A stretch of DNA of 64,000 nucleotides, from positions 181,539 through 245,538 of the forward strand of contig NZ_DRFS01000006.1 of NCBI RefSeq assembly GCF_011050415.1. The letters are read 5' to 3'. Origin of the DNA: Halomonas sp. (GTDB lineage: Bacteria; Pseudomonadota; Gammaproteobacteria; Pseudomonadales; Halomonadaceae). A program made the translations under genes and the position numbers. Shown here piece by piece: positions 1 through 7,771 of the stretch. Every line of letters begins with the position of its first letter. The stretch's first letter is position 1. The notes beneath the pieces are model-generated. The model saw only the letters and a program-made list of their open reading frames with translations, had not been told where the DNA came from and made no database searches.

Positions 1-812
1 CGGGCAACGTTGACGGCTGCGCCATGACCAACATGGATGCGCTGACGATTCCCGCCGCCAGTGGCGTCGACTCTACCGCGCTGATTATCAACGACTATTC
101 AGACGGCAATGACGGCATTGTACTAAAGGACAGCGATGACCTTGCCGACATCGAAGGCCGCCGGGTCAATCTCGTTCAGTTTAGTGTCTCCCACTACTTT
201 CTTGCCCGCGCCCTTGAGAGCGTTGGCTTAACCGAGCGCGACATCGAGACGGTGAATACCTCTGATGCGGATATCGTCGGCCTGTTTTCCAGCAGCACGA
301 CCGAAGCCGTGGCCGCCTGGAACCCTCAGTTAAGCGCCATCGCCGAGATGCCGGATGCCAATGTGGTGTATACCTCAGCTGAAATTCCCGGCGAAATCCT
401 CGACATGATGGTGGTCAATACCCAAACCCTGGCCGATAACCCCGCCCTTGGCCATGCCTTGGTAGGCGCCTGGTATGAAGTGATGGGTTTAGTCGAAGCA
501 GACGACGAGAACGCCCTAACCATTATGGCGGATGCAGCAGGCACCAACCTTGAAGGCTACCGCGCCCAGCTAGAAGCCACTTACCTCTACACCGACCCTG
601 CTGAAGCCGTAGCGTTAATGGAAAGTCCCGAGCTGCTCGAAACCATGGAACGGGTTGCCGAGTTCAGCTTTGAACACGGACTGCTCGGCGATATGGCACC
701 CAATGCAGGTGTGGTGGGCATTGAAACGCCCAGCGGCGTATTTGGCGATGAGAGCAACGTACAGCTGCGCTTCGACCCAAGCTTTACCCAGGCTTATCTC
801 GACGCTCAGTAA
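1..812 (+). CDS. ABC transporter substrate-binding protein of the urea/guanidine carboxylase region (5'-truncated by window edge)
   Basis: This is the C-terminal part of a periplasmic binding protein of the NitT/TauT-like family that accompanies urea (guanidine) carboxylase operons. The reading frame is open from base 3, so the annotated ATG at 24 is internal; the residues before it (ending DGCAMTNMDAL) are family-typical. Roughly 90 N-terminal residues, including the signal peptide, lie outside the window. The motif around MTNMDALTIPAASGVD and the stretch GNDGIVLKD match what I know of this family. It is followed by a permease and an ATPase gene, completing an importer. Given the guanidine-II riboswitch-like element downstream, the ligand is inferred to be guanidine rather than urea. 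That substrate assignment is inference; family membership is firm. Confidence 0.85.
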   Translation, partial: GNVDGCAMTNMDALTIPAASGVDSTALIINDYSDGNDGIVLKDSDDLADIEGRRVNLVQFSVSHYFLARALESVGLTERDIETVNTSDADIVGLFSSSTTEAVAAWNPQLSAIAEMPDANVVYTSAEIPGEILDMMVVNTQTLADNPALGHALVGAWYEVMGLVEADDENALTIMADAAGTNLEGYRAQLEATYLYTDPAEAVALMESPELLETMERVAEFSFEHGLLGDMAPNAGVVGIETPSGVFGDESNVQLRFDPSFTQAYLDAQ

Positions 813-837
813 CGGGTTCCTCCTACATTAGCGCGAT

Positions 838-859
838 GGGAGTGGCGCCTGCCACTTCC
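838..859 (+). promoter_or_regulatory. Intercistronic hairpin between binding-protein and permease genes
   Basis: GGGAGTGGC and GCCACTTCC flank a GCCT loop, giving a 9-bp stem with one G-U pair. No T-tract follows, so it is not a standard terminator. Hairpins after a binding-protein gene often protect the upstream mRNA from 3' exonucleases, so that the binding protein is made in excess over the membrane parts. That role is inferred from position. The ORF-track start at 861 lies directly against this stem, which argues for the later start at 888. Confidence 0.5.
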
Positions 860-887
860 TATGCTCTCATCATCTGTGGACACCGCC

Positions 888-1715
888 ATGAAGCGATTTA
901 TTAACTTAGCGCCCTCTCGGGGCGGACGCTGGCTGTTGGGTTTACTGCCTTTTTTGTTACTGGCGATGCTCTATATGAGCCTCTCCAACGCAAGGCTGGC
1001 GGAGAACCCCAACGATCGTCTGCTGCCAACACCCTCTACCATGGCAAGCTCCTTTTACCACTTGGCTACCGCAGAAAACGTGCGCACCGGGCAGATTGTG
1101 CTGTGGACAGACACCTTCGCAAGCTTGGAACGCATTGTGATTGGAGTCGGCATTAGTGCGCTCATAGGCTTGGTCGTGGGCATTTTAAATGGTGGCATTC
1201 CACTTATCCGCGCCAAGCTCTCACCGCTGGTTACGGTCGCCTCGCTGATTCCGCCCATGGCGATACTGCCGATCCTGTTTATTGCTTTTGGCACCGGAGA
1301 AGCTGCCAAAATTGCGCTGATTGTGATTGGGGTAACGCCCTTTCTCATTCGCGACCTTCAGGGCCATGCCCTGCGACTCCCAGACGAACAACTGATCAAA
1401 GCGCAAACCCTGGGCGCCAGCTCCTGGCAAGTGCTGTTAAGGGTTCTGCTGCCACAGTTAACGCCAAGGCTATTAAATGCCACCCGTTTGGCCTTGGGAA
1501 CCGCCTGGCTGTTTTTGATTGCCGCTGAAGCAATTGCCGCCCAGGAAGGGCTTGGCTACCGCATCTTCCTGGTGCGCCGTTACCTCTCCATGGACGTGAT
1601 ACTGCCCTATGTGGCCTGGATTACCCTGCTGGCGTTTCTGCTTGACCAACTGCTGGCCTGGGTCTCGCGGCTGGCTTTCCCCTGGTATCACGCTGGCGAA
1701 GGAGATAACTCATGA
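888..1715 (+). CDS. ABC transporter permease, urea/guanidine carboxylase region
   Basis: This 275-residue membrane protein is the transmembrane subunit of the importer, of the binding-protein-dependent inner-membrane type (BPD_transp_1). Several hydrophobic segments are visible. The segment LGASSWQVLLRVLLPQLTPR fits the EAA cytoplasmic loop that docks with the ATPase. The ORF track begins at 861, but the family-like N-terminus is MKRFINLAPSRGGR at 888, and 861 abuts a stable hairpin with no ribosome-binding site. The gene ends in a 4-base ATGA overlap with the ATPase gene, implying translational coupling. Substrate is inferred from the operon as guanidine (older annotation: urea). Confidence 0.85.
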   Translation: MKRFINLAPSRGGRWLLGLLPFLLLAMLYMSLSNARLAENPNDRLLPTPSTMASSFYHLATAENVRTGQIVLWTDTFASLERIVIGVGISALIGLVVGILNGGIPLIRAKLSPLVTVASLIPPMAILPILFIAFGTGEAAKIALIVIGVTPFLIRDLQGHALRLPDEQLIKAQTLGASSWQVLLRVLLPQLTPRLLNATRLALGTAWLFLIAAEAIAAQEGLGYRIFLVRRYLSMDVILPYVAWITLLAFLLDQLLAWVSRLAFPWYHAGEGDNS

Positions 1716-2506
1716 GCCTGCTAGCGGCTAAACGGTTAGAAAAGCACTACGGCAATCACGCGGTGCTCGAAAACCTTAATTTCAGCGTTGAGCCCGGTGA
1801 GTTTGTCACCTTAGTGGGCGCCTCGGGCTGCGGTAAAACCACCTTTCTAAAAATGCTGCTGGGTACCGAAGCCACCTCCCGTGGCAGCCTAACCCTGGAT
1901 GACCAGCCGATTCCCAATGAACCCGGTCCCGACCGTGGCGTGGTGTTTCAGAAGTACTCGGTTTTCCCCCACCTAACGGTGCTGGGCAACGTCATCATTG
2001 CCGATGAGCTAAGCAGCGCCAAGCTGCTCGGCAAAAGCTTTGGGGCTGCCAAGCGCCAGGCTATCGAGAAGGCCCGTGCCCGTATCGACGAAGTGGGCCT
2101 GAGCCACGCGCTCAAAAAGTATCCCCACGAGCTTTCCGGGGGCATGCAGCAGCGCCTGGCCATTGCCCAAGCGCTGATGATGCGACCACGCATACTGCTG
2201 CTGGATGAGCCTTTCGGGGCACTGGATCCAGGCATTCGCCAAGATATGCACGTGCTGATTAATCGCCTGTGGCAAGAGCAGCAGCTGACCATCTTTATGA
2301 TTACCCACGACTTAAAAGAGGCCTTCGAGCTGGGTACCCGGCTATGGGTCTTCGATAAGACCCGCCACGACCCTCAGGCACCGGAGGCGTATGGCGCCAC
2401 CATCACCTACGACCTACCCATCTCGCGAGACCGCCCATCAACAGAACTCCAAGAAGCGCTTAGCCATGGCGGCTTGAAAACCCACACCCAGGAGACGCTG
2501 CTATGA
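1712..2506 (+). CDS. ABC transporter ATP-binding protein, urea/guanidine carboxylase region
   Basis: This 264-residue NitT/TauT-type ATPase powers the importer. Walker A is GASGCGKTT, the Q-loop lies near VVFQKYSVF, the signature is LSGGMQQRLAIAQAL, Walker B is ILLLDEPFGALD and the H-loop is MITHD. All catalytic motifs are intact. It overlaps the permease gene by ATGA at its start and the first DUF1989 gene by ATGA at its end, so the importer and the catabolic enzymes are one translationally coupled unit. The substrate is inferred from context. Confidence 0.9.
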   Translation: MSLLAAKRLEKHYGNHAVLENLNFSVEPGEFVTLVGASGCGKTTFLKMLLGTEATSRGSLTLDDQPIPNEPGPDRGVVFQKYSVFPHLTVLGNVIIADELSSAKLLGKSFGAAKRQAIEKARARIDEVGLSHALKKYPHELSGGMQQRLAIAQALMMRPRILLLDEPFGALDPGIRQDMHVLINRLWQEQQLTIFMITHDLKEAFELGTRLWVFDKTRHDPQAPEAYGATITYDLPISRDRPSTELQEALSHGGLKTHTQETLL

Positions 2507-3240
2507 CAGACGCTGTTATAAATAGCCAACCCGCTTACTCCACCCATTTACCCGGTGGGCATCACTGGTCGCTGCGCCTGCGCCGCGGCACCACCTTGAC
2601 CCTGACCGCGCAGCAAGCCGACAGCAACGTGGGGCTTTTATGCTATAACCCGGAAAACCTGCTGGAACGCTTAAACCTGCCCGACACTCTGAAGTGCCAG
2701 CACACCTTCAAGCTCACCCAGGGTCACTGCCTTTATTCAGATATGGGGCGTATTTTTGCCTCCATTACCCACGACGACCTAGGTTGGCACGACAGTGTCA
2801 GCGGCAACTTGATGCCCCACCATCTGTTAGCTAAAGGTTGGCAGCCGGTCAGCTATCAGCAGGCCCACAACGACTGGACACGCACCGGCTTCGACGCCTT
2901 TTTGGTCGAGCTGGCCAAGTACGGTCTGGGCCGTCGGGATATGGCCGCCAACCTCAACCTCTTCTCCCGCGTTGAGAGCGACGACGACGGCAAGCTGAGC
3001 TATGTCTCTGGCCACTGCCAACCAGGTAACAGCGTCACGCTGCGCTTTGAGATGGACACCCTGGTGCTGCTGCACACCTGCCCGCACCCGCTTGACCCCA
3101 GCGCAGAGTACCCTCGTCGCGGCGTCGATATTGTCCTCGGCACCGCCGAGCCGCCCACTGAAGACGACCCTTGCTACCGCTCACGGCCTGAAAACGCCCG
3201 TGGCTTTGCTAATAACCGTCTTTATCACCTTGGCCTGTAA
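2503..3240 (+). CDS. DUF1989 protein UAAP1-type; probable carboxyguanidine deiminase subunit
   Basis: This 245-residue protein belongs to the urea carboxylase-associated family 1 (UAAP1, DUF1989). Recognisable stretches are LYSDMGRIFASITHDDLGWHD, split here as the family core, VELAKYGLGRRD with NLNLFSRV, and LRFEMDTLVLLHTCPHPLDP. Published work on guanidine utilisation showed that the two DUF1989 proteins of such operons (CgdA/CgdB) form a deiminase. It converts carboxyguanidine to allophanate, explaining why they travel with a biotin carboxylase. I did not assign A or B because the naming order could not be verified. The start overlaps the ATPase stop (ATGA). UAAP2 follows 15 bases downstream. 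Confidence 0.85.
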   Translation: MTDAVINSQPAYSTHLPGGHHWSLRLRRGTTLTLTAQQADSNVGLLCYNPENLLERLNLPDTLKCQHTFKLTQGHCLYSDMGRIFASITHDDLGWHDSVSGNLMPHHLLAKGWQPVSYQQAHNDWTRTGFDAFLVELAKYGLGRRDMAANLNLFSRVESDDDGKLSYVSGHCQPGNSVTLRFEMDTLVLLHTCPHPLDPSAEYPRRGVDIVLGTAEPPTEDDPCYRSRPENARGFANNRLYHLGL

Positions 3241-3255
3241 GGGGGAACGAACAGC

Positions 3256-3894
3256 ATGATTATTGAAAGCACCCTACGCCCCGAAAACGCCGTCAGCCGC
3301 ACCACGGTAAACGCGGGTGATCACTACATTGGCACCGTCAAGCGAGGCCAAACCCTGCGCATTCTCGACTTAGAGGGCAACCAGGCCGCCGACACCCTGT
3401 TCTTCAGTGCCGCCGATACCAGCGAGCGCTACAGCGCCATGGATACAGTTCGCGAGCAAGGCGCGGTTTATCTCACCGCAGGCACCCCGCTGATCTCCAG
3501 CGAAGGCCGCACCATGCTGACGATTACAGCCGACACCTGTGGCCGCCACGATACGTTGGGGGGCGCCTGCGCCAGCGAAAGCAACACCGTGCGCTACGAT
3601 CTGGAAAAGCGCCATATGCACTCCTGCCGAGATAACTGGATGCAGGCCATCGCCAACTATCCAGATTTCGGCCTGACCAAGCGCGATATCACCCACAACA
3701 TCAACTTTTTTATGAACGTGCCGGTCACCGCGGATGGCGAATTAACCTTTGCAGACGGCATCTCGGCACCGGGTAAATACGTGGAGATGGTCGCCGAAAT
3801 GGACGTCATCGTGCTGGTATCCAACTGCCCTCAGCTCAACAACCCCTGCAACGGCTATAACCCAACGCCCATAGAGCTGTTGGTTTGGGACTGA
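3256..3894 (+). CDS. DUF1989 protein UAAP2-type; probable carboxyguanidine deiminase partner subunit
   Basis: This 212-residue protein is urea carboxylase-associated family 2 (UAAP2, DUF1989), the likely partner of the preceding gene. The segment [16 protein letters not shown] holds the His and Cys residues expected to bind a metal in this fold, and HSCRDN and [10 protein letters not shown] are family-typical. The ATG at 3256 is preceded by a purine-rich AAGGGGG ribosome-binding site. Together with UAAP1 it would deiminate carboxyguanidine made by the carboxylase, giving allophanate for AtzF plus ammonia. Assignment to DUF1989 is firm. The enzymatic role follows from published work on homologous operons, not from this sequence alone. 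Confidence 0.87.
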   Translation: MIIESTLRPENAVSRTTVNAGDHYIGTVKRGQTLRILDLEGNQAADTLFFSAADTSERYSAMDTVREQGAVYLTAGTPLISSEGRTMLTITADTCGRHDTLGGACASESNTVRYDLEKRHMHSCRDNWMQAIANYPDFGLTKRDITHNINFFMNVPVTADGELTFADGISAPGKYVEMVAEMDVIVLVSNCPQLNNPCNGYNPTPIELLVWD

Positions 3895-3938
3895 CATGAG
3901 AATAGGCGCTGATCAAATCACGAGAGTAAGTGAAACGT

Positions 3939-4037
3939 CTTTTTCAGGGCCGGAAAGAGCTCCATGCAGTTCCGGCATTCCCGCCATCCATGGCGGTCAG
4001 ATGAAAAAGCCGAGCGCCCATGGATGGGTTCACAGCG
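3939..4037 (+). repeat. Structured intergenic repeat, copy A
   Basis: An outer stem CTTTTTCA/TGAAAAAG (3939-3946/4002-4009) encloses two hairpins: CCGGAA/TTCCGG (3950-3955/3970-3975) and CCGCCAT/ATGGCGG (3981-3987/3990-3996). It is followed by AGCGCCC-ATGGATGGGTTC-ACAGCG at 4013-4037. The same 25-base block, with one mismatch, recurs at 20548-20572. It is non-coding: the 63-residue ORF on the track here lacks support. It sits inside an operon, between the deiminase genes and the riboswitch, and looks like a REP-type dispersed element. Whether the RNA structure has a role in this operon cannot be told from sequence. Confidence 0.6.
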
Positions 4038-4077
4038 TTTTCGCGTCTCTTCTGACTTGACCACAGCACTAAATCCC

Positions 4078-4121
4078 TGGGGACGACCCCACGAGGTTGA
4101 TTCTTCTGCGGGACGACCCGC
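4078..4121 (+). promoter_or_regulatory. Guanidine-II (mini-ykkC) riboswitch candidate
   Basis: Two small hairpins carry identical ACGA tetraloops. P1 is TGGGG-ACGA-CCCCA (4078-4091) and P2 is GCGGG-ACGA-CCCGC (4108-4121), with a 16-base linker. Paired stem-loops with ACGR loops and a short linker are the defining consensus of the guanidine-II riboswitch. The element ends 20 bases before the carboxylase ATG at 4142, a position suited to control of translation. A purine patch GCAGGCAG lies between P2 and the ATG. Because it precedes only the carboxylase and distal genes, it would add a second, internal control point to the operon. No covariance search was run. Confidence 0.88.
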
Positions 4122-4141
4122 CTTTGTTTGCAGGCAGTGCC

Positions 4142-7100
4142 ATGTCCATCAATAAAACGTTTAGCAAAGTCCTGATTGCCAATCGCGGTGCCATTGCCGC
4201 CCGCATTTTACGCACGCTGAAAGCCCTCAAGATTGGCAGCGTGGTGGTTTACGCCGATACGGATCGCGACGCCCCCTATGTTCACCAGGCCGATGAGGCC
4301 TACTCCCTCGGCGAAGGCGGTGCCAGCGATACCTACCTTAATATCGACAAGCTGATCACCATTGCCAAACAGAGTGGCGCCCAAGCAGTGCATCCTGGCT
4401 ATGGTTTTTTGTCTGAAAACACCCGCTTTATCGCCGCCTGCGACGCCGCAGGGCTAGTCTTTCTAGGTCCCACCGTCGAACAGATTCAGCAGTTTGGTCT
4501 AAAGCACGAAGCACGCTCGCTTGCCAAGCAGGCCGGGGTACCGCTAGTGCCCGGCTCGGAGCTTCTTGAAAGCGTTGATGAAGCACTCGAAAACGCCGAG
4601 CAGATTGGCTACCCAGTAATGCTCAAGTCCACCGCCGGTGGTGGCGGCATCGGTATGCAAGTGTGCCACAACGCCGCCGAACTTGAGCGCGCCTTTGACT
4701 CGGTCAAAGGCCTAGGCGAGCGCAACTTTGGCGATGGCGGCGTATTTTTGGAGGCCTATATCGCCCGCGCCCGCCATATCGAGGTACAGCTGTTTGGCGA
4801 TGGCCAGGGCAGTGTAATCGCACTTGGCGAACGGGACTGCTCGACCCAACGCCGACATCAAAAGGTGCTCGAAGAGTGCCCTGCTCCTAATTTGCCGGAA
4901 CAGGTTCGTCAGGCGCTGCACGGCACCGCCGTTCAACTGGGCAAAGCGGTCAACTACCGCAGCGCCGGTACCGTTGAGTTTATTTACGATACCGAGCGCG
5001 AGGCGTTCTATTTCCTTGAAGTGAATACTCGGCTGCAGGTTGAGCACGGCGTCACCGAGATGGTATATGGCATTGATATCGTCGAGTGGATGGTAAAACT
5101 GGGCGCAGGCGAACTGCCTGGCCTTGAGTCACTTAGCAAAGATCTCATCCCCAGCGGCCACGCCGTGCAGGCGCGCCTCTACGCCGAAGACCCCGCCCAC
5201 GATTTTCGTCCCAGCGCAGGTTTGCTGACAGAGGTTGATTTCCCCCAGGCTGACGGCCTACGTATCGACCACGCCATTGAAGCGGGGCTGGAAATCTCAG
5301 CCCTTTTCGACCCCATGCTAGCCAAAGTGATGGTTCATGCCGACAGCCGCGACGCTGCCATCGAACGCTTAGCTGGGACGCTGGATAAGGCCAGCGTTTA
5401 CGGCATTACCACCAACCGCAGCTGGCTTGCCCACGTGCTGCGCGCCGAGCGTTTTCAACGTGCCGACCTGGATACCCACTGGCTTGCCACCCTTGAGTGG
5501 GCCCCCCCGGTTATAGAAGTGATCACGCCTGGCACCATGACCACGATCCAGGACTACCCCGGCCGCCAGGGCCATTGGGATGTGGGCGTGCCGCCCTCGG
5601 GGCCTTTTGATGACTGGTCGTTTCGGCTGGGTAATCGTCTGCTCGACAACCCCAGCGATGCCGCTGGGCTTGAAATCACCCTCACCGGCCCGACGCTGCG
5701 CTTTCACCGCGCCACCCAAATCGTGCTGGCAGGTGCCGAGCTGCCTGCCACGCTGGATGGAGAAGCCGTCGCCTTTTGGCAGGTCGTGGATATACCTGCC
5801 GGTGCCACCCTAACCCTAGGCAAAGCCGCCGCGGGCGCCCGCGCCTATCTATTGGTGCGGGGCGGTATCGCCTGCCCCCGCTATCTTGGCTCCCGCAGCA
5901 CCTTTACCCTGGGCCAATTTGGTGGCCATGGCGGTCGCGCACTGCGCAGCGGCGATATGCTCGATTTGCCTCTGCTCACGCCTACCCCGGCGGCCCAGCT
6001 GGATAAGGCGCTTATCCCCACCTTTGGCAATAAAAGCGGCGGTAAAACCTGGCAAGTAGCGGTACTTTACGGCCCCCACGGCGCACCAGACTTTTTTACC
6101 GATGACGATATCCAGCGCTTCTTTGATCACCCGTGGGAAGTGCACTACAACTCCAGCCGCACCGGTGTGCGGCTGATTGGCCCACGCCCTGAGTGGGCAC
6201 GAGCCGACGGCGGTGAGGCGGGCCTGCACCCCTCCAATATCCACGATAACGCCTACGCCTTTGGCACCATCGACTTTACCGGCGATATGCCGGTCATCCT
6301 CGGCCCCGATGGCCCATCATTAGGCGGCTTTGTCTGCCCCGCCACCGTGGTGCGCGCCGAGCGTTGGAAGCTGGGGCAGCTGGCAGCGGGTGACAGCATA
6401 CGCTTTATGCCGGTGAGCCTCGCCACCGCTCTCGCCCTTGAAGAGCGCCAGCTCGCCCAGCTGGCATCCCTCACCGCAGTGCCCGTCGAAGCGATTCAGC
6501 CAGAGCGCGACACGCCGGTCGTTCGCGATGTCCCCGCCGAGCAGGCCGGTGAGCGCATTGTTTACCGCCGCGCCGGGGATGATTTCCTACTGATTGAGTT
6601 CGGCCCCATGGAGCTGGATATCGCGCTGCGCTTTCGGGTACACGCCTGGATGCTGTGGCTGCGGGAGCATTCGCTGCCCGGTCTGCAGGAATTAACCCCT
6701 GGCATTCGCTCGCTGCAGATTCACTATGAGCCCTTGGAACTGACCCTGGACGAACTGCTCACCCATCTGCAAAGCGCCGAGCAGGCGCTGGTGGATGTGG
6801 AGTCGCTGGAAGTCGAGTCTCGGGTGGTCCACCTGCCGCTCTCCTGGGATGACCCCGCCTGCCAGGAAGCCATTGACAAATATCAACGCAGCGTGCGACC
6901 AGATGCCCCTTGGTGCCCTAGCAACCTCGACTTTATTCGCCGTATTAATGCGCTTGAAAGCAAACAGCAGGTGCGCGATATCGTCTTCGATGCCCGCTAT
7001 TTAGTGATGGGTTTGGGTGATGTCTATCTTGGCGCGCCCGTTGCCACACCGCTTGATCCCCGCCAACGGCTGGTGACCACCAAGTACAACCCCGCGCGCA

Positions 7101-7771
7101 CCTGGACGGCAGAAAACTCGGTGGGCATTGGCGGCGCTTACCTGTGTGTGTATGGCATGGAAGGCCCCGGCGGCTACCAATTTGTTGGCCGTACGCTGCA
7201 AATGTGGAACCGCTACCGCACCACGGCGCACTTCGAGAACCCCTGGCTGCTGCGCTTTTTTGATCAACTGCGTTTTCATGAAGTTAGCCACGACGAGCTG
7301 GAGCAAATTCGCCGCGACTTCCCCCATGGCCGTTACGATTTATCCATTGAAACCGCCCGCTTTCGCTTGGCGGACTACCAGGCCGAAATCGACAAAAATG
7401 CCACGGCGATTGAGGCCTTCCGCTCAAAACGTGAAGCCGCCTTCCAGGCGGAAATGGCCGCTTGGCGGGCCAATGGCCAGTTCACCTTTGAAGATCAGGC
7501 CCCGGAAACCACCGAAGTCACAGCGCTTGATGACAACGAAATAGGTATCGAAAGCCCCGTCACCGGCAGTCTGTGGAAGTTATTGGTGGAAGAAGGTGAT
7601 CAGGTAACCGCTGGCCAGCCGGTAGCCCTGGTGGAGTCGATGAAAATGGAAGTTGAGATTACCGCCCACTGCGCGGGCCGCGTTGCTCGGTTACCCCTTT
7701 CTGAAGGCGCTTCTATCGCGCCAGGACAGCCACTTGTGGTGCTCACCAGTGAACAGGAGGTAAACGCATGA
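4142..7771 (+). CDS. Biotin-dependent guanidine (urea) carboxylase
   Basis: This 1209-residue enzyme carboxylates guanidine (or urea) using ATP, bicarbonate and a swinging biotin. In order it has a biotin carboxylase domain (about 1-450, with the glycine-rich ATP loop STAGGGGIGM and the RLQVEHGVTE motif), a KipA-like AHS2 domain (about 460-790), a KipI-like AHS1 domain (about 800-1030) and a C-terminal biotinyl domain with VESMKMEVE, where Lys1168 would carry biotin. The track start at 4097 is a TTG inside the riboswitch hairpin linker; the true start is the ATG at 4142, beginning MSINKTFSKVLIANRG. The riboswitch and the DUF1989 pair favour guanidine as substrate. A urea preference cannot be excluded from sequence. 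Confidence 0.9.
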   Translation: MSINKTFSKVLIANRGAIAARILRTLKALKIGSVVVYADTDRDAPYVHQADEAYSLGEGGASDTYLNIDKLITIAKQSGAQAVHPGYGFLSENTRFIAACDAAGLVFLGPTVEQIQQFGLKHEARSLAKQAGVPLVPGSELLESVDEALENAEQIGYPVMLKSTAGGGGIGMQVCHNAAELERAFDSVKGLGERNFGDGGVFLEAYIARARHIEVQLFGDGQGSVIALGERDCSTQRRHQKVLEECPAPNLPEQVRQALHGTAVQLGKAVNYRSAGTVEFIYDTEREAFYFLEVNTRLQVEHGVTEMVYGIDIVEWMVKLGAGELPGLESLSKDLIPSGHAVQARLYAEDPAHDFRPSAGLLTEVDFPQADGLRIDHAIEAGLEISALFDPMLAKVMVHADSRDAAIERLAGTLDKASVYGITTNRSWLAHVLRAERFQRADLDTHWLATLEWAPPVIEVITPGTMTTIQDYPGRQGHWDVGVPPSGPFDDWSFRLGNRLLDNPSDAAGLEITLTGPTLRFHRATQIVLAGAELPATLDGEAVAFWQVVDIPAGATLTLGKAAAGARAYLLVRGGIACPRYLGSRSTFTLGQFGGHGGRALRSGDMLDLPLLTPTPAAQLDKALIPTFGNKSGGKTWQVAVLYGPHGAPDFFTDDDIQRFFDHPWEVHYNSSRTGVRLIGPRPEWARADGGEAGLHPSNIHDNAYAFGTIDFTGDMPVILGPDGPSLGGFVCPATVVRAERWKLGQLAAGDSIRFMPVSLATALALEERQLAQLASLTAVPVEAIQPERDTPVVRDVPAEQAGERIVYRRAGDDFLLIEFGPMELDIALRFRVHAWMLWLREHSLPGLQELTPGIRSLQIHYEPLELTLDELLTHLQSAEQALVDVESLEVESRVVHLPLSWDDPACQEAIDKYQRSVRPDAPWCPSNLDFIRRINALESKQQVRDIVFDARYLVMGLGDVYLGAPVATPLDPRQRLVTTKYNPARTWTAENSVGIGGAYLCVYGMEGPGGYQFVGRTLQMWNRYRTTAHFENPWLLRFFDQLRFHEVSHDELEQIRRDFPHGRYDLSIETARFRLADYQAEIDKNATAIEAFRSKREAAFQAEMAAWRANGQFTFEDQAPETTEVTALDDNEIGIESPVTGSLWKLLVEEGDQVTAGQPVALVESMKMEVEITAHCAGRVARLPLSEGASIAPGQPLVVLTSEQEVNA

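Noticed and set aside
3002-3259. Overlapping 85-residue + strand ORF inside UAAP1
   Set aside because: It is a shifted-frame shadow of a well-supported gene with no start signal of its own.
4097-4141. ORF-track start of the carboxylase at a TTG
   Set aside because: It lies in the linker between the two riboswitch hairpins; the ATG at 4142 matches the family N-terminus.
3964-4155. 63-residue ORF upstream of the carboxylase
   Set aside because: It runs through the structured repeat and the riboswitch hairpins and lacks a ribosome-binding site; the bases are explained as non-coding elements.
5776-6244. Long opposite-strand and shifted ORFs within the carboxylase
   Set aside because: Open frames on both strands are common in GC-rich coding DNA; no ribosome-binding sites or family features.
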